Shown here one piece after another: positions 1 through 9,174 of a stretch of 64,000 bases of DNA. The DNA comes from Terriglobia bacterium. GTDB lineage: Bacteria > Acidobacteriota > Terriglobia > JAIQFV01. How positions within the stretch are numbered: the stretch's first letter is position 1; every line of letters starts with the position of its first letter. The stretch spans positions 62,001 through 126,000 of the forward strand of contig JAIQFY010000003.1 of assembly GCA_020072965.1 (NCBI GenBank), read 5' to 3'. The notes below the pieces were generated by a model, which worked only from the letters and a program-made list of their open reading frames with translations, was not told the origin of the DNA and searched no databases. Made by a program: the position numbers and the translations under genes.

Positions 1-2645
1 GTTCGCCAGATTCCTGTTACCACGAGGCGATGAGGTATGTCGAAATTCGAAACCGCCCTTTCTCCGCGAAGGTTAAACGGATCTTGCGCGAAGCTGTTGT
101 CGTTGGCCTGGATCGTCGGCCTGAAGTCGGAGCCGTCATCAATTGATTTCGACCAGGAGTAGGAGGCCTGGAACTGCAAACCGTGGGAAAAGGCCTTTCT
201 CACTTCGGCTTGGAGGGAATGAAAGATTGAGCTGCCGCCATCATCGTGAAAGTTCACCTGGTTAAACCGGGGGTCAAGCCTCTTCCCGGTTCCGGGCACT
301 ATCGGATTGATGGGAATCAGGCGGGTCAGGTGGGTGCCTTTGGTCCCCACATATCCCAGACTGAATACATAACTCTTCGGAAATCGATATTCGATTCCCA
401 AGCTGAAGTCCTGAACATAGGGATTGTTCAGCCGAGGGTCCACGCTCGTGATGCTGCCGAAGTTCGTTAAGTTACCAAAACTGCCCACCTGGTTATTTCC
501 TTGGGCCAAAATGGGCGCCGAGCCGTTCAAGAGGTTGGCGAAGCTGTTGGCGCCGGAGATCTGGCAGGGGAGACCGGGCACACAAGCCAGGCTGAAGTTG
601 TAGTTCAAGGGAGGCACCGACCGCGATGCGGTCAGAGACTCAAAGGTGAAGGAGTCCCAGTAAACGCCATAGCCGCCCCGCAGGACGAAGTTGCCGTTTC
701 TAGGATTCCAGGCAAATCCGAGTCGCGGGGCCAGATTGAAGGGATTGCTTTCAACGGCGGAGTTTCCGACGCGGAAACTCCCCAGGGGGCCGGAACCTGC
801 TGCCCCGATGGGCCCCGGGGTTTGCGGATCAAGGACGGAACTGAGGCCTTGGGACTCGCCCAGAGCGCCTTGAATCTCCCACCGAAAACCGAGATTGAAA
901 GTGAGGGTCGGGGTCGCCTTCCAGTCGTCCTGGAAGAAGAACCCGTAGAGCCCGGTGCGGAAGCCTCGCTGCGTATTCCCAAACAGCTGTGTCCAGCTAC
1001 TCGGTTGGCCCGCCAGGAAACCATTCAACGTTGCAAAGGTAAAAACACCCTGGGCATTTTGGGCAAAGAGTGAATTATCCTGTATTTTGCGAATGTCCAC
1101 TCCCGTTTTCAACACGTGAGAGCCCCGGATATGGCTCAGGATGTCGCTCACCTGATACACGTTGTAAGTGCGGCCGGCAGGATTGCTGGGCAGGGCGCCA
1201 AAATTAACCAAGCCCAGTATCTGGAATCTCGGTGAGGTCAGGTTTTGTTGGGGTAGGCTCAAAGCGCTGGCATAACCATACGCCAGGTGAAGTTCATTCA
1301 CCGTCCGGGAACTCAGAACATAGCTGTCGGTGATGTTCATGTTGCGGAGCGCCGAGTGGATGTCCGTATCAAAACCCGGTAACGAGTTTTGCCCGGGGGC
1401 TCTTGCCACAAAGGTGCCTGTGCTGTGAAAGTATCGGAGCGAGAGGGCATGGTGCGCACTGAAATGATGGTCTCCCTTCAACACGAACTGGAAGGCGTCG
1501 ACCGGGGAAGGGATCTGGGTCGTCAGAGTCCCGACGTCAGGATCGCTCGTCGGCCCCGTGGGCAAAGGAAGAAAGCGATTCATCAGGTCGACGACGACCG
1601 GGTCAGTTGCCCGGGATCGGGCGCTTTGCGTGGGCAGAGTGGCTATGCTCGTAAAGGCGCCGCCGCGCACAACTCGTCCCTCATAGGCGCCGAAGAGAAA
1701 GCTCCGGTCCCTGACCACCGGACCGCCCATGGTGAACCCGTACACATTGGATTTGATCGGGGACGGCTTCCCCGTCTGGTCGAAATAGTCTCTTGCATTA
1801 AAGAGATCATTCTGGATGAAATCGTAGGCCGATCCGTGCCAGTTGTTCGTGCCGCTCTTGGTGACCATCATGACTTGCGCATTCGACTTCACCCCGTATT
1901 CCGCCGAAAAGTTACTGGTCAGGAGTTTGAATTCCTGCAACATGTCCGGTGTGATCGACTGCATTCCCAGGGCAAAGCCGCCGAACTCCCAGTCGTTGGC
2001 ATCGGTGTAATCCAGTTGCACCGCACCGGAGGCCTCGCGTCCGCCGTTCGCGGAAAACAACCCCGCTTGAGGTCCCAGAACGAGCACGTAGGAACCTCCG
2101 CCTCCAAAGGTCGAACCCCCGCGCGGGTTGTTCGTGGGCACAACTCCGGCTGCCAGGTGGACCAGAGAAATCATGTTTCGCCCGAGACTGGGCAGGTTGA
2201 CCAATTCCTCGTCCGTTCGCGTGGTGCTCCGTTGTGAGTCGGACACATCGAGTTGACCTGGCGCTGTCCCGACCACTTCCACGACCGTGGACTGCGGGCC
2301 GACCGCAAGGTTGAGATTCAACGTGACCGTTTGATTGGTCACCACCTGGAGACTCACCGTTCTCAGGGCGAACTCTGGAGCTTCCGCCGAGATCTCATAA
2401 TTTCCCGGCGGCACCGCAAAGAAGACATAGAAACCATCATGAGAGGTGACATAGGTGCGCTTGGCATTCGTGCCGACGCTTCGTAACGTAACCGTCGCCC
2501 CCGCAATGCCCTCGTCGCTGGCATCCATTATGGTTCCCTCCACACGGCCCACTGTGTATTGGGCGTGCAGAGCGACAGGGTTTGCCAGGCAGAAACTTAC
2601 GGCGACAAGCCAGGCTGCAAAGTGTAATCTCCAGCCAGATGGCAT
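1..2645 (-). CDS. TonB-dependent receptor, Oar-like, with N-terminal carboxypeptidase-regulatory-like domain (C-terminus outside window)
   Basis: An outer-membrane receptor or adhesin-like barrel. The frame is open from an ATG at 2645 to the window edge, so the C-terminal part is missing. Translation gives a signal peptide (hydrophobic stretch ending HAQ), then a Pfam-CarboxypepD_reg-like beta-sandwich (VEGTIMDASDEGIAGATVTL, later PPGNYEISAEAPEF) and then a plug-like region (LPSLGRNMISLVHLAAGV, a stretch naming NGGREASG, MLQEFKLLTSNFSAEYG and SGTNNWHGSAYDF). Near the edge NFDIPHRLVVTG is seen, a barrel motif typical of this family. These proteins are very numerous in Acidobacteriota and Myxococcota; their substrates are mostly unknown. 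The start is set by a strong AAGGAGG about 6 bases before the ATG. It is the last gene of the leftmost minus-strand block and has a 630-base upstream gap. Family call is firm; substrate is not. Confidence 0.88.
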   Translation of the reverse strand, partial: MPSGWRLHFAAWLVAVSFCLANPVALHAQYTVGRVEGTIMDASDEGIAGATVTLRSVGTNAKRTYVTSHDGFYVFFAVPPGNYEISAEAPEFALRTVSLQVVTNQTVTLNLNLAVGPQSTVVEVVGTAPGQLDVSDSQRSTTRTDEELVNLPSLGRNMISLVHLAAGVVPTNNPRGGSTFGGGGSYVLVLGPQAGLFSANGGREASGAVQLDYTDANDWEFGGFALGMQSITPDMLQEFKLLTSNFSAEYGVKSNAQVMMVTKSGTNNWHGSAYDFIQNDLFNARDYFDQTGKPSPIKSNVYGFTMGGPVVRDRSFLFGAYEGRVVRGGAFTSIATLPTQSARSRATDPVVVDLMNRFLPLPTGPTSDPDVGTLTTQIPSPVDAFQFVLKGDHHFSAHHALSLRYFHSTGTFVARAPGQNSLPGFDTDIHSALRNMNITDSYVLSSRTVNELHLAYGYASALSLPQQNLTSPRFQILGLVNFGALPSNPAGRTYNVYQVSDILSHIRGSHVLKTGVDIRKIQDNSLFAQNAQGVFTFATLNGFLAGQPSSWTQLFGNTQRGFRTGLYGFFFQDDWKATPTLTFNLGFRWEIQGALGESQGLSSVLDPQTPGPIGAAGSGPLGSFRVGNSAVESNPFNLAPRLGFAWNPRNGNFVLRGGYGVYWDSFTFESLTASRSVPPLNYNFSLACVPGLPCQISGANSFANLLNGSAPILAQGNNQVGSFGNLTNFGSITSVDPRLNNPYVQDFSLGIEYRFPKSYVFSLGYVGTKGTHLTRLIPINPIVPGTGKRLDPRFNQVNFHDDGGSSIFHSLQAEVRKAFSHGLQFQASYSWSKSIDDGSDFRPTIQANDNSFAQDPFNLRGERAVSNFDIPHRLVVTGIWR

Positions 2646-3274
2646 GAGCCCCTCCTTACCTCTTGAAACCTGCTCCCTGCCCACATCTTTACCGTTCTTA
2701 GCCAAGCTCAGGGAAATTCAAATGCATGGACTGCTGGCCAAGGGCTAAGGCGCTCCCTTCGGCCAAGTCGATCAAAACCGGTTCCCTTCGAATCACGCTC
2801 ATGCCAACATTCCCCGGACCTCGTAATGCAACGACCTATTCATGGCGCGTAAAATTTCCTCACCGTGCTCTGTCAGGGCGAAGACTTCAACTTCCTCCAG
2901 AGACCGAGACGATTCTGGATTTGTCCTCGGCACAGGCAGGTCCGCCCGTGCGGGTCATTATCGTTAATAGCAAGGAGATGATACAACAGGTCTCTGAAAT
3001 GGAGATTGGCTTTTTTCCATTGTGAAGCATTCGCTGAGGAGGCTGGTCTTACGACCCCATTCAGGGCGAACCACCTCATTCGCACTGAAGGGCCAACACG
3101 GGAAGAGTCGATTATCTGCCGTTCGGCATCAGGACGTGTGAGGCTTGTTCGGTTCCCGGCCGAGGTCTTCGACACTCAAGTACGCCCTCAGGATCAATCC
3201 GCGGGTTCGCCGGGATGGATCCTGAGCGAGGATTGTGGAGCCATCCTCCGAACGACCGGTTTTTGACCAATGAA
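2646..3274. other. Intergenic region, no gene seen
   Basis: About 630 bases between the TonB receptor start and the end of the small protein at 3275. Short open frames exist on both strands but none has a ribosome site with recognisable protein. It probably holds the promoter of the receptor. No repeat or strong hairpin was seen. Confidence 0.5.
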
Positions 3275-3565
3275 TCAGACGGAAACGAGTAACGAGTCGG
3301 TGACGTGGGTCACCAGGCTGTGGAACTTTTCCTTGGCCTTCTTAAAGCCCGAGTCACTGAGAATCTTTTCCAGGGTCGCCAGGGAGTCGAGATCCACTTG
3401 GATCACCCTTTGGGGAGAGGAACCGCCTAGCATGCTCTTGTACTTGCGCACGGCCTTCACACCTTTGTACTTCGTCCAGATGTTCTTCCCCTGCCCCTTG
3501 ATATACTTCTCATATTCGCCGACTTTTCCGGGGCAGATGTCGAACCGGTACTCAAAAGTAATCAT
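3275..3565 (-). CDS. Small conserved protein, possible dimeric alpha-beta-barrel (EthD/NIPSNAP-like) fold
   Basis: A 96-residue soluble protein with no signal peptide. The sequence begins MITFEYRFDICPGKVGEYEKY, a beta strand followed by a helix of the kind that opens NIPSNAP, EthD and antibiotic-monooxygenase-like ferredoxin-fold proteins, and a second strand (SPQRVIQVDLDSLATLEKIL) fits the same plan. No catalytic motif can be named. An AAGGAGGG six bases before the ATG fixes the start. It stands alone between the Pat-like gene and the TonB receptor on the same strand. Fold assignment is by pattern only; function unknown. Confidence 0.6.
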   Translation of the reverse strand: MITFEYRFDICPGKVGEYEKYIKGQGKNIWTKYKGVKAVRKYKSMLGGSSPQRVIQVDLDSLATLEKILSDSGFKKAKEKFHSLVTHVTDSLLVSV

Positions 3566-3908
3566 GATTGCCCTCCTTCTGATGGAGTTCTTCTTACCTG
3601 CGCGCTAGCGTATCAAATGCATTCGATAGCGTCAATCGACGTCTCGCACAACCTCCCCCGACCGTCGTTCCTCCACGGGTTGCCATTGGCATTCCTGGGC
3701 CTGCGCCTCATCAGGGTGAACGCGAATGGTTCTGATTTGGGATAACCCGTCCCAACCTACAATGACCCCGCTGTGTGTCTCAGCCCGAAGACTCCCATGC
3801 TCGGTGACGCCAGCATCCTTAAAGCCCCGGCGGAGATTCGCTTTGGGAGTCCCGCCCACCGCGGACAAGCTCCACCCCTGGGAGGATTCTAATGCAAGGT
3901 GCAAAGAT

Positions 3909-6371
3909 TCACAGCATCCGAATCTCTTGGGCGATAGCTTCGTGATGGGCGAAGCCGAGCCTGACGTCGGCTCCGATTGTGACCGTGCACGGAGCCCCCG
4001 GAGGTTCGATCCGGTGGACACTCGCCTGCATCGCGCAAAGCCAAGGAAGTTCTTCGATGAGTTGTGACACTCTTCCAAGGAGCTCATCAATTCCGCACTC
4101 GAAGGGGACCTGTGCACTTTCGGCGAGTTCCCGGACATCATGATCTGTGAGCGGTGTGATCCGGATGACCGGAGCTTTCCCGGAACGGCACAGCCTGATC
4201 AGAGGCCCGAAGTGGGGATCGGAATGCACTTCAAGGCCGACCTCATCGTGCCGGGTCGAATCAGGGGTTAGCTCTCCAGGCTTCATTCGAATGCCGAAGA
4301 AGCCAAGAATGGTGTGGGCGCGTTCACCGTCGACCCACACAACGTCCCTCCCTGCTTCGGTGGCAGCCAGCATGGCCTGAATCTCTCGACGCGCCGATGC
4401 GGCGTCCACATCTTCGTACCACAGCAGTCGCCCGCCGGGATGTGCGCGATAGGCCGAGTATTGTGCGGCGCGGGCGAGCGCCAGCGCGGCAGATTCGGGG
4501 AATCGATAGGAGGGGAATATGTGTCGCGATGACGACTCACCGCTCGGGCCTTCCATGGCGAACTGCACTGCTCCGGACGCCCCCATCAGGCAGAGGAGTG
4601 CCGGTTTCGAGACTCCGCTATTCCGCTCCGCTCGAATGACCCCTCGGCGGATCGCGCGCCCCACGGGTTGGGGGTCGCAGTCCCCCACGCATGCAAAGAT
4701 GGCAATCAAGGCATCGACTTCGTCATGTTCAAGGGCATGCTGTACCGATTCCTCATAGGCATCGACGGTGGCCAGTGGCCCCAGGTCCGTTACTCCCGGC
4801 CCCGCGATCGTAAGGCCATGGGTCTCGCAGGCGTCCGCACAAATGGTCAGCACCCCCCCCGAATTACTGATGACGGCGACGCGATTGCCTCGGGGCAAAG
4901 GCTGATGGGCGAGGAGCACAGCCACATCGAACATTTCCTCGAGAGTGTCTGCCCGGATGACACCGGCTTGACGAAACAGGACATCCACTTCTATATCGCT
5001 TTGACCCACCGCTCCAATGTGAGCTCGAGCGGCATCGCGGCCGGCCCGGCTACGCGCACCTTTCACACACAGGATCGGTTTCTTGTAGGAGATTCGTCTC
5101 GCAATCCGGGCAAATCGCCGGGGATTGCCGAACGTTTCAAGGTAAAGCAAGGCAATGTCAGTGAAGGGATCTTCTTCCCAGAACTGAAGAAGATCGTTCC
5201 CGGAGACATCAGCCCGGTTCCCGGCGGAGACGAAAATGGAAAACCCGAGCCCCCGTTCTGCCGCATAATTAAGAATGACGAGTCCAAGCGCTGCCGAATG
5301 CGAATAGAAACCGATTCGGCCTCGTGGAGGCATCGATGGGGCCAGGCTGGCATTGAGGTTTACATCCGGATGGGTGTTCATCAATCCCAGGCAGTTTGGA
5401 CCCACCAGTCTGGCCCCGCTGGCCCGTACCAGGTCGACGAGTTTTTGTTGTTGGGCCGCGCCGTCAGGCCCGCTCTCGGCGAAGCCGGAAGTGATAACGA
5501 GGAGTCCCTTCGCCCCGGCGCGAAGGGATTCTTCGGCAACCTCCAACACCTTCGCCGCGGGGACGGCCACGACCACCAGGTCTGCAGGTTCCGGAAGGGC
5601 CTGAACTGAGGGGTAGGCTCGAACGCCGTGGACGGAGACCGCCTGGTTGTTTACAGGGTATACCGTTCCGTTGAAATTTGTTTTTAAGATGTTCCGGAAG
5701 ATCATACTTCCAATCGCGGCAGGATCTCTTGAGGCCCCGACTACGGCGACCGCTCGGGGCGATAAGAGGGGAACCAGGGAGTTGGCGGCTGCAATTCGAT
5801 CGCGCAATTCGACCCTCTCACGCAGGGCGCCGGCGCCGCTGACCGGGAAATGAACGTGGATATTGCTGCCTTCCAGGGCCTTGACTACCTCGAACCCCGA
5901 ATCGCGAAAGACATTGATCATCGCTTGGTTTTCATACAACACCTCGGCCTCAAAACCAACAAATCCATTTGCTGCGGCAATCCCCGCCAAGCGCTCAAGC
6001 AAGAGGGTGCTGATACCCCGGCCCTGAAAGGTGTCCTCCACGAGGAACGCGACTTCTGCTTTTCCTCGCACTCCCAGTCCCATGTAATTCCCCACACCCA
6101 CCACCTGCGCGTCTGCCTCCTGGCCAATGATTGCCAGGAGACAGAGGCGCTCGTGAGGTTCACCCGAACACATGATTTCAATCTTGCCTCGGGGGACCTG
6201 GGCGACGCCCCCCATAAAGCGCATCCGCAGGCTTTCGCGCGAAGCCCTTTTCATGAGGTCTTCAACCAGAGGCATATCCTCGGGCCTGGCCGTACGCAGG
6301 AGCACGCGTTGGCCGTCTCTCAGCAAAACGTATTCGCTGAATTGTTTTCCATCTACAATGATTCTGAACAT
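3909..6371 (-). CDS. GNAT acetyltransferase / NDP-forming acyl-CoA ligase fusion (Pat-like protein lysine acyltransferase) with shortened ATP-grasp
   Basis: An 820-residue protein. Residues about 20-170 are a GNAT domain (RTARPEDMPLVEDLM, acetyl-CoA loop VEDTFQGRGISTLLLERL). Residues about 200-300 are a CoA-binding Rossmann domain (SPRAVAVVGASRDPAAIGS). Residues about 340-500 are the succinyl-CoA-ligase-like domain with a conserved His451 in ARAHIGAV, the usual phospho-histidine position. The C-terminal ATP-grasp is shorter than normal: I see only its last part (SDPHFGPLIRL, ITPLTDHDVRELAES) and not the usual HKSD-GGV segment. Relatives are about 890-910 residues. Homologues such as Pat acetylate and inactivate acetyl-CoA synthetase. 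The nearby AcuC-like deacetylase and CBS-ACT protein support that role here. No clear Shine-Dalgarno sequence precedes the ATG. Ligase activity is doubtful; acyltransferase activity is plausible. Confidence 0.85.
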   Translation of the reverse strand: MFRIIVDGKQFSEYVLLRDGQRVLLRTARPEDMPLVEDLMKRASRESLRMRFMGGVAQVPRGKIEIMCSGEPHERLCLLAIIGQEADAQVVGVGNYMGLGVRGKAEVAFLVEDTFQGRGISTLLLERLAGIAAANGFVGFEAEVLYENQAMINVFRDSGFEVVKALEGSNIHVHFPVSGAGALRERVELRDRIAAANSLVPLLSPRAVAVVGASRDPAAIGSMIFRNILKTNFNGTVYPVNNQAVSVHGVRAYPSVQALPEPADLVVVAVPAAKVLEVAEESLRAGAKGLLVITSGFAESGPDGAAQQQKLVDLVRASGARLVGPNCLGLMNTHPDVNLNASLAPSMPPRGRIGFYSHSAALGLVILNYAAERGLGFSIFVSAGNRADVSGNDLLQFWEEDPFTDIALLYLETFGNPRRFARIARRISYKKPILCVKGARSRAGRDAARAHIGAVGQSDIEVDVLFRQAGVIRADTLEEMFDVAVLLAHQPLPRGNRVAVISNSGGVLTICADACETHGLTIAGPGVTDLGPLATVDAYEESVQHALEHDEVDALIAIFACVGDCDPQPVGRAIRRGVIRAERNSGVSKPALLCLMGASGAVQFAMEGPSGESSSRHIFPSYRFPESAALALARAAQYSAYRAHPGGRLLWYEDVDAASARREIQAMLAATEAGRDVVWVDGERAHTILGFFGIRMKPGELTPDSTRHDEVGLEVHSDPHFGPLIRLCRSGKAPVIRITPLTDHDVRELAESAQVPFECGIDELLGRVSQLIEELPWLCAMQASVHRIEPPGAPCTVTIGADVRLGFAHHEAIAQEIRML

Positions 6372-7174
6372 GGGATGGAAGATCCTTCGTGCACGACAAG
6401 GAGGCCCATCGTGTGATTCGTGCCGCGTGGATAAGAGGTGCTCCCCTGGCTTCTGTTCATCCCAACCTCTTTCACCCTAAACCGGGGGCTGTGACCTTCT
6501 GCCAGGGAGAGGGGGTCTCCGATGGTAGGAAGGGTGCCCGGGGGTTGATTGAACACCTTCGGGTCCAGCAGTCGATGAATGATCTTTTCGTTGCACGTTG
6601 TGGAGAGACCAACGATGAAACTGATTTCTCCGGCAATAGTAAAAATGCCCGGTGTCTTGTGGCGTGCTTAAGAAAGTTATTTGCACTGCTCAGGAGAAGG
6701 AGACCGCGCCGACTTAATTGTCCCCAAGGCGCCGGCCCTTTTGCTACGCCGCTTGCCCACTCGGCCGCACGCGATCGGCTCCGTCAACGGCAGGATGATT
6801 GCGGACACCCAATTCCACTTCGATGGTTCCGATACCACGATGCGCGATGTGGGCATCCTCATGTGCGAGGCCAAACGCCCACATATTGCCACCCCCAATA
6901 CTATGGGCTGAATCGCGGGCAAAGTAAACCCCCTGATTCTCTCCCCGTACTCCGTCCATGTCGCTCCGACTCCCCTGCAAGCGTGGAATGAGTAGGGGGA
7001 AGGGCCGTTTGACCATAGGAATTCCATTCTTCCCTGAGGTGCACCTTCTTCCCCAGGAGAGCAGGACCGCCGCACCCTTCCGGCAGGAGCAGGAGAGCGG
7101 AGTGGGGTCTGATGAAACCATGCCGAGTCCACCCACATTACCGAGGATCATGATGTTCGCAGATGAAAGCAGGT
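6372..7174. other. Intergenic region of about 800 bases without a confident gene
   Basis: Lies between the acuC-like gene and the Pat-like gene, both on the minus strand. Several overlapping open frames of 70-200 codons occur on both strands, but their translations are rich in Arg, Ser and Pro and show no domain, and none has a convincing ribosome site. It may contain decayed coding sequence or a promoter for the Pat-like gene. Not resolved. Confidence 0.5.
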
Positions 7175-8308
7175 TCAGTACCAAAAGCGGCTCGTGGCCT
7201 CCAGAAGCCGGTCGGCCTCCCGTCGATTGTGATGGGAGATCTCTGTGCGTCGGGGCAAATCCGGGTAGCCGGGATTGGGGTCATGGAGTGTGGCCGGAAG
7301 TTTCTGTCCCAACCGCTGACTCCATTTCAACACCCAATCTGCAGGCAAATCATGAACGATCGGCAGGTTGTTAATCAGCAGGTAGAGAATGGCCCACACG
7401 CGCGGGACGGCAACCAGCGAATAACCCCCGCCCAGCGTGAAGATGACCCGGCCGTTGGTGTACAGATCGGCATACTCAAGGATGCGGCGAAAGATCTGTT
7501 CATAGTCCCTTGTCGTCAACATGAGATCGGCCAGAGGATCCGAATAGTGGGCATCCGCACCGGCCTGAACGAGGAGGACGCCGGGGCCGAAACGCTGCAG
7601 GGCCACGGGCAGAATTTTTTCGAACACTTCAAGATAGCTCTCGCCCTCGGTGAACGGCTCGAGTGGCAGGTTTAACTTCAGGCCGCGGCCCCCACCTGTT
7701 CCCAGTTCGTGAATTTCTCCCGTTCCGGGGAATAGATATTGACCTGACTCGTGCAGGCTGATGGTCAGGACATGCTCATCGTTGTATAGAATCTCCTGCA
7801 CCCCGTCGCTATGATGCACGTCGATATCAAGGTAAGCGACCCAGAGGCCCTGCTGGGCCAGGTAGCGGATAGCGACCGCGAGGTCGTTGTAGATGCAGAA
7901 GCCGGATGCGCTTTTCCGGCGGGCGTGATGCAAACCTCCGCCGAGTTGCAGGACCCGCTTCTCCTTGTTCTCGCACACGAGGCGAGCGGCGTGCAGCGTC
8001 CCGCCGACCAGCCAGCGAGCCGCGAGGTCCATTCCTGGAAAAACAGGATTGTCAGGAGTGCCCAAGCCAAAGTTTTCAGAATCGGGGACCTCCTCCCCCA
8101 CGCTCAGAGCCTCCACTCTTCGGACGTATTCCTCGTCATGGACGGTGAGAATATCATTTCGCGTGGCGGGTTCGGGAGCGACGGTCTGAACGGGATGACC
8201 CAGGACTCCAAGCAGCTCCAGAAGCATTTCAATGCGGAGTGGACTGAACGGGTGCTCCGCCCCAAACGCGTATGTCTGGTAGGCCGGATGATAGATCACC
8301 GAAGGCAT
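7175..8308 (-). CDS. acuC: Histone-deacetylase-family protein, AcuC-like acetoin utilization deacetylase
   Basis: A 377-residue zinc-dependent deacetylase of the arginase/HDAC fold. The tandem histidines are in LGGGLHHARR, zinc ligands in YLDIDVHHSDG, a further aspartate in QAGADAH and the late loop GGGYS. These are the standard HDAC landmarks. AcuC in Bacillus removes the acetyl group from acetyl-CoA synthetase. I take the ATG at 8308, which matches the usual family N-terminus; the frame extends to a TTG at 8326. Neither start has a strong ribosome site, which fits translational coupling, since the gene overlaps the upstream CBS-ACT gene by 13 bases. With the Pat-like gene downstream it could form an acetylation-deacetylation switch. 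Confidence 0.88.
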   Translation of the reverse strand: MPSVIYHPAYQTYAFGAEHPFSPLRIEMLLELLGVLGHPVQTVAPEPATRNDILTVHDEEYVRRVEALSVGEEVPDSENFGLGTPDNPVFPGMDLAARWLVGGTLHAARLVCENKEKRVLQLGGGLHHARRKSASGFCIYNDLAVAIRYLAQQGLWVAYLDIDVHHSDGVQEILYNDEHVLTISLHESGQYLFPGTGEIHELGTGGGRGLKLNLPLEPFTEGESYLEVFEKILPVALQRFGPGVLLVQAGADAHYSDPLADLMLTTRDYEQIFRRILEYADLYTNGRVIFTLGGGYSLVAVPRVWAILYLLINNLPIVHDLPADWVLKWSQRLGQKLPATLHDPNPGYPDLPRRTEISHHNRREADRLLEATSRFWY

Positions 8309-8925
8309 GGTTTTTCGGGTGGCCAAAGAACTTCAAACTCATCGCGCCGAAGAGCCTGCGCGAGGGAATGGTTGTCGATGGAGTTCACGCGCAATACCGC
8401 TCGCACAACGCTCTTTCCTTCAGGATAGGTCAGGATTGAATGGATATTCAGATCCCGGTGGCTCATGAAACTCGTAAGTCGGGCCAGCTCGCCCGGTCGG
8501 TCAGAAAGGCGGACCTCCAGGCGGCTCGTCGGTTTGTCCACTCCCGTCATCTGAATCAGGGCATCCAACAGGTCAATGCCGGTGATGATGCCGATCAACC
8601 TGTCGTCTTCAAGCACTGGCAGGCATCCGATCTTGAGCTCGCGCATGGTCCGCGCGGATTCCTCGACAGGATCCCAGGGATCAGCAGTCCGGGGTGAGCG
8701 GCTCATGACTTCAGCCACCCGGGCCCCGGGAGGAAACGGGGTAGGCGAAAGGGCGCTCGTGGCAAGCCTGAGGTCGCGGTCGGTGACGACGCCGACGAGT
8801 CTGCCGCTTTCGAGAATGGGAAGGTGACGGATCCTTTTTTCCTGCATCGTCCGGTAGGCATCTTCCAGCGTGGTTTCCGATGCGATGGCGATGACCGGCC
8901 CTTTGATAATGTCCCGAACGAACAT
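8296..8925 (-). CDS. acuB: CBS-pair and ACT domain protein, AcuB-like
   Basis: A 209-residue cytosolic regulator. Two CBS motifs span about residues 1-60 (DIIKGPVIAIASETTLEDAY, GVVTDRDLRLA) and 70-130 (VAEVMSRSPRTADPWDPVEE, IGIITGIDLLDALI). They are followed by an ACT-like domain at about 136-200 (RLEVRLSDRPGELARLTSFM). CBS pairs usually bind adenine nucleotides and ACT domains bind amino acids or related ligands, so it probably senses energy or metabolite state. A GTGAGG nine or so bases before the ATG supports the start. It overlaps acuC by 13 bases, the same order as in Bacillus acuABC. Its exact biochemical role is not known in the family. Confidence 0.82.
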   Translation of the reverse strand: MFVRDIIKGPVIAIASETTLEDAYRTMQEKRIRHLPILESGRLVGVVTDRDLRLATSALSPTPFPPGARVAEVMSRSPRTADPWDPVEESARTMRELKIGCLPVLEDDRLIGIITGIDLLDALIQMTGVDKPTSRLEVRLSDRPGELARLTSFMSHRDLNIHSILTYPEGKSVVRAVLRVNSIDNHSLAQALRRDEFEVLWPPEKPCLR

Positions 8926-9174
8926 GACATGGCCTCACATTTCTTTTGAGACGTGCAGCCTTCAGCTCCGTGTTGAGTTGTTGCAAATCTAACGCAGGAC
9001 AAGCCGTAAAACTCAATTGACTTGCGAACGAATGGGCGCCGGGAGGTGAGACGGAATGTTCGCCGGGATTACCGGGACAGTGGGCGCCGCTTCCAACGGA
9101 TGACCTGCCTCAACCGGATGAAGCATATCAACACCTGAGCGCCTTCAGCAATCCTGATCGCAGATCCCTTCCTT

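Noticed and set aside
3632-4141. 169-codon minus frame
   Set aside because: Largely overlaps the 3' end of the Pat-like gene in another frame; composition is unlike a real protein.
6372-7174. Overlapping open frames of 146, 153 and 200 codons
   Set aside because: They lack recognisable domains and ribosome sites and run on both strands; left as intergenic.
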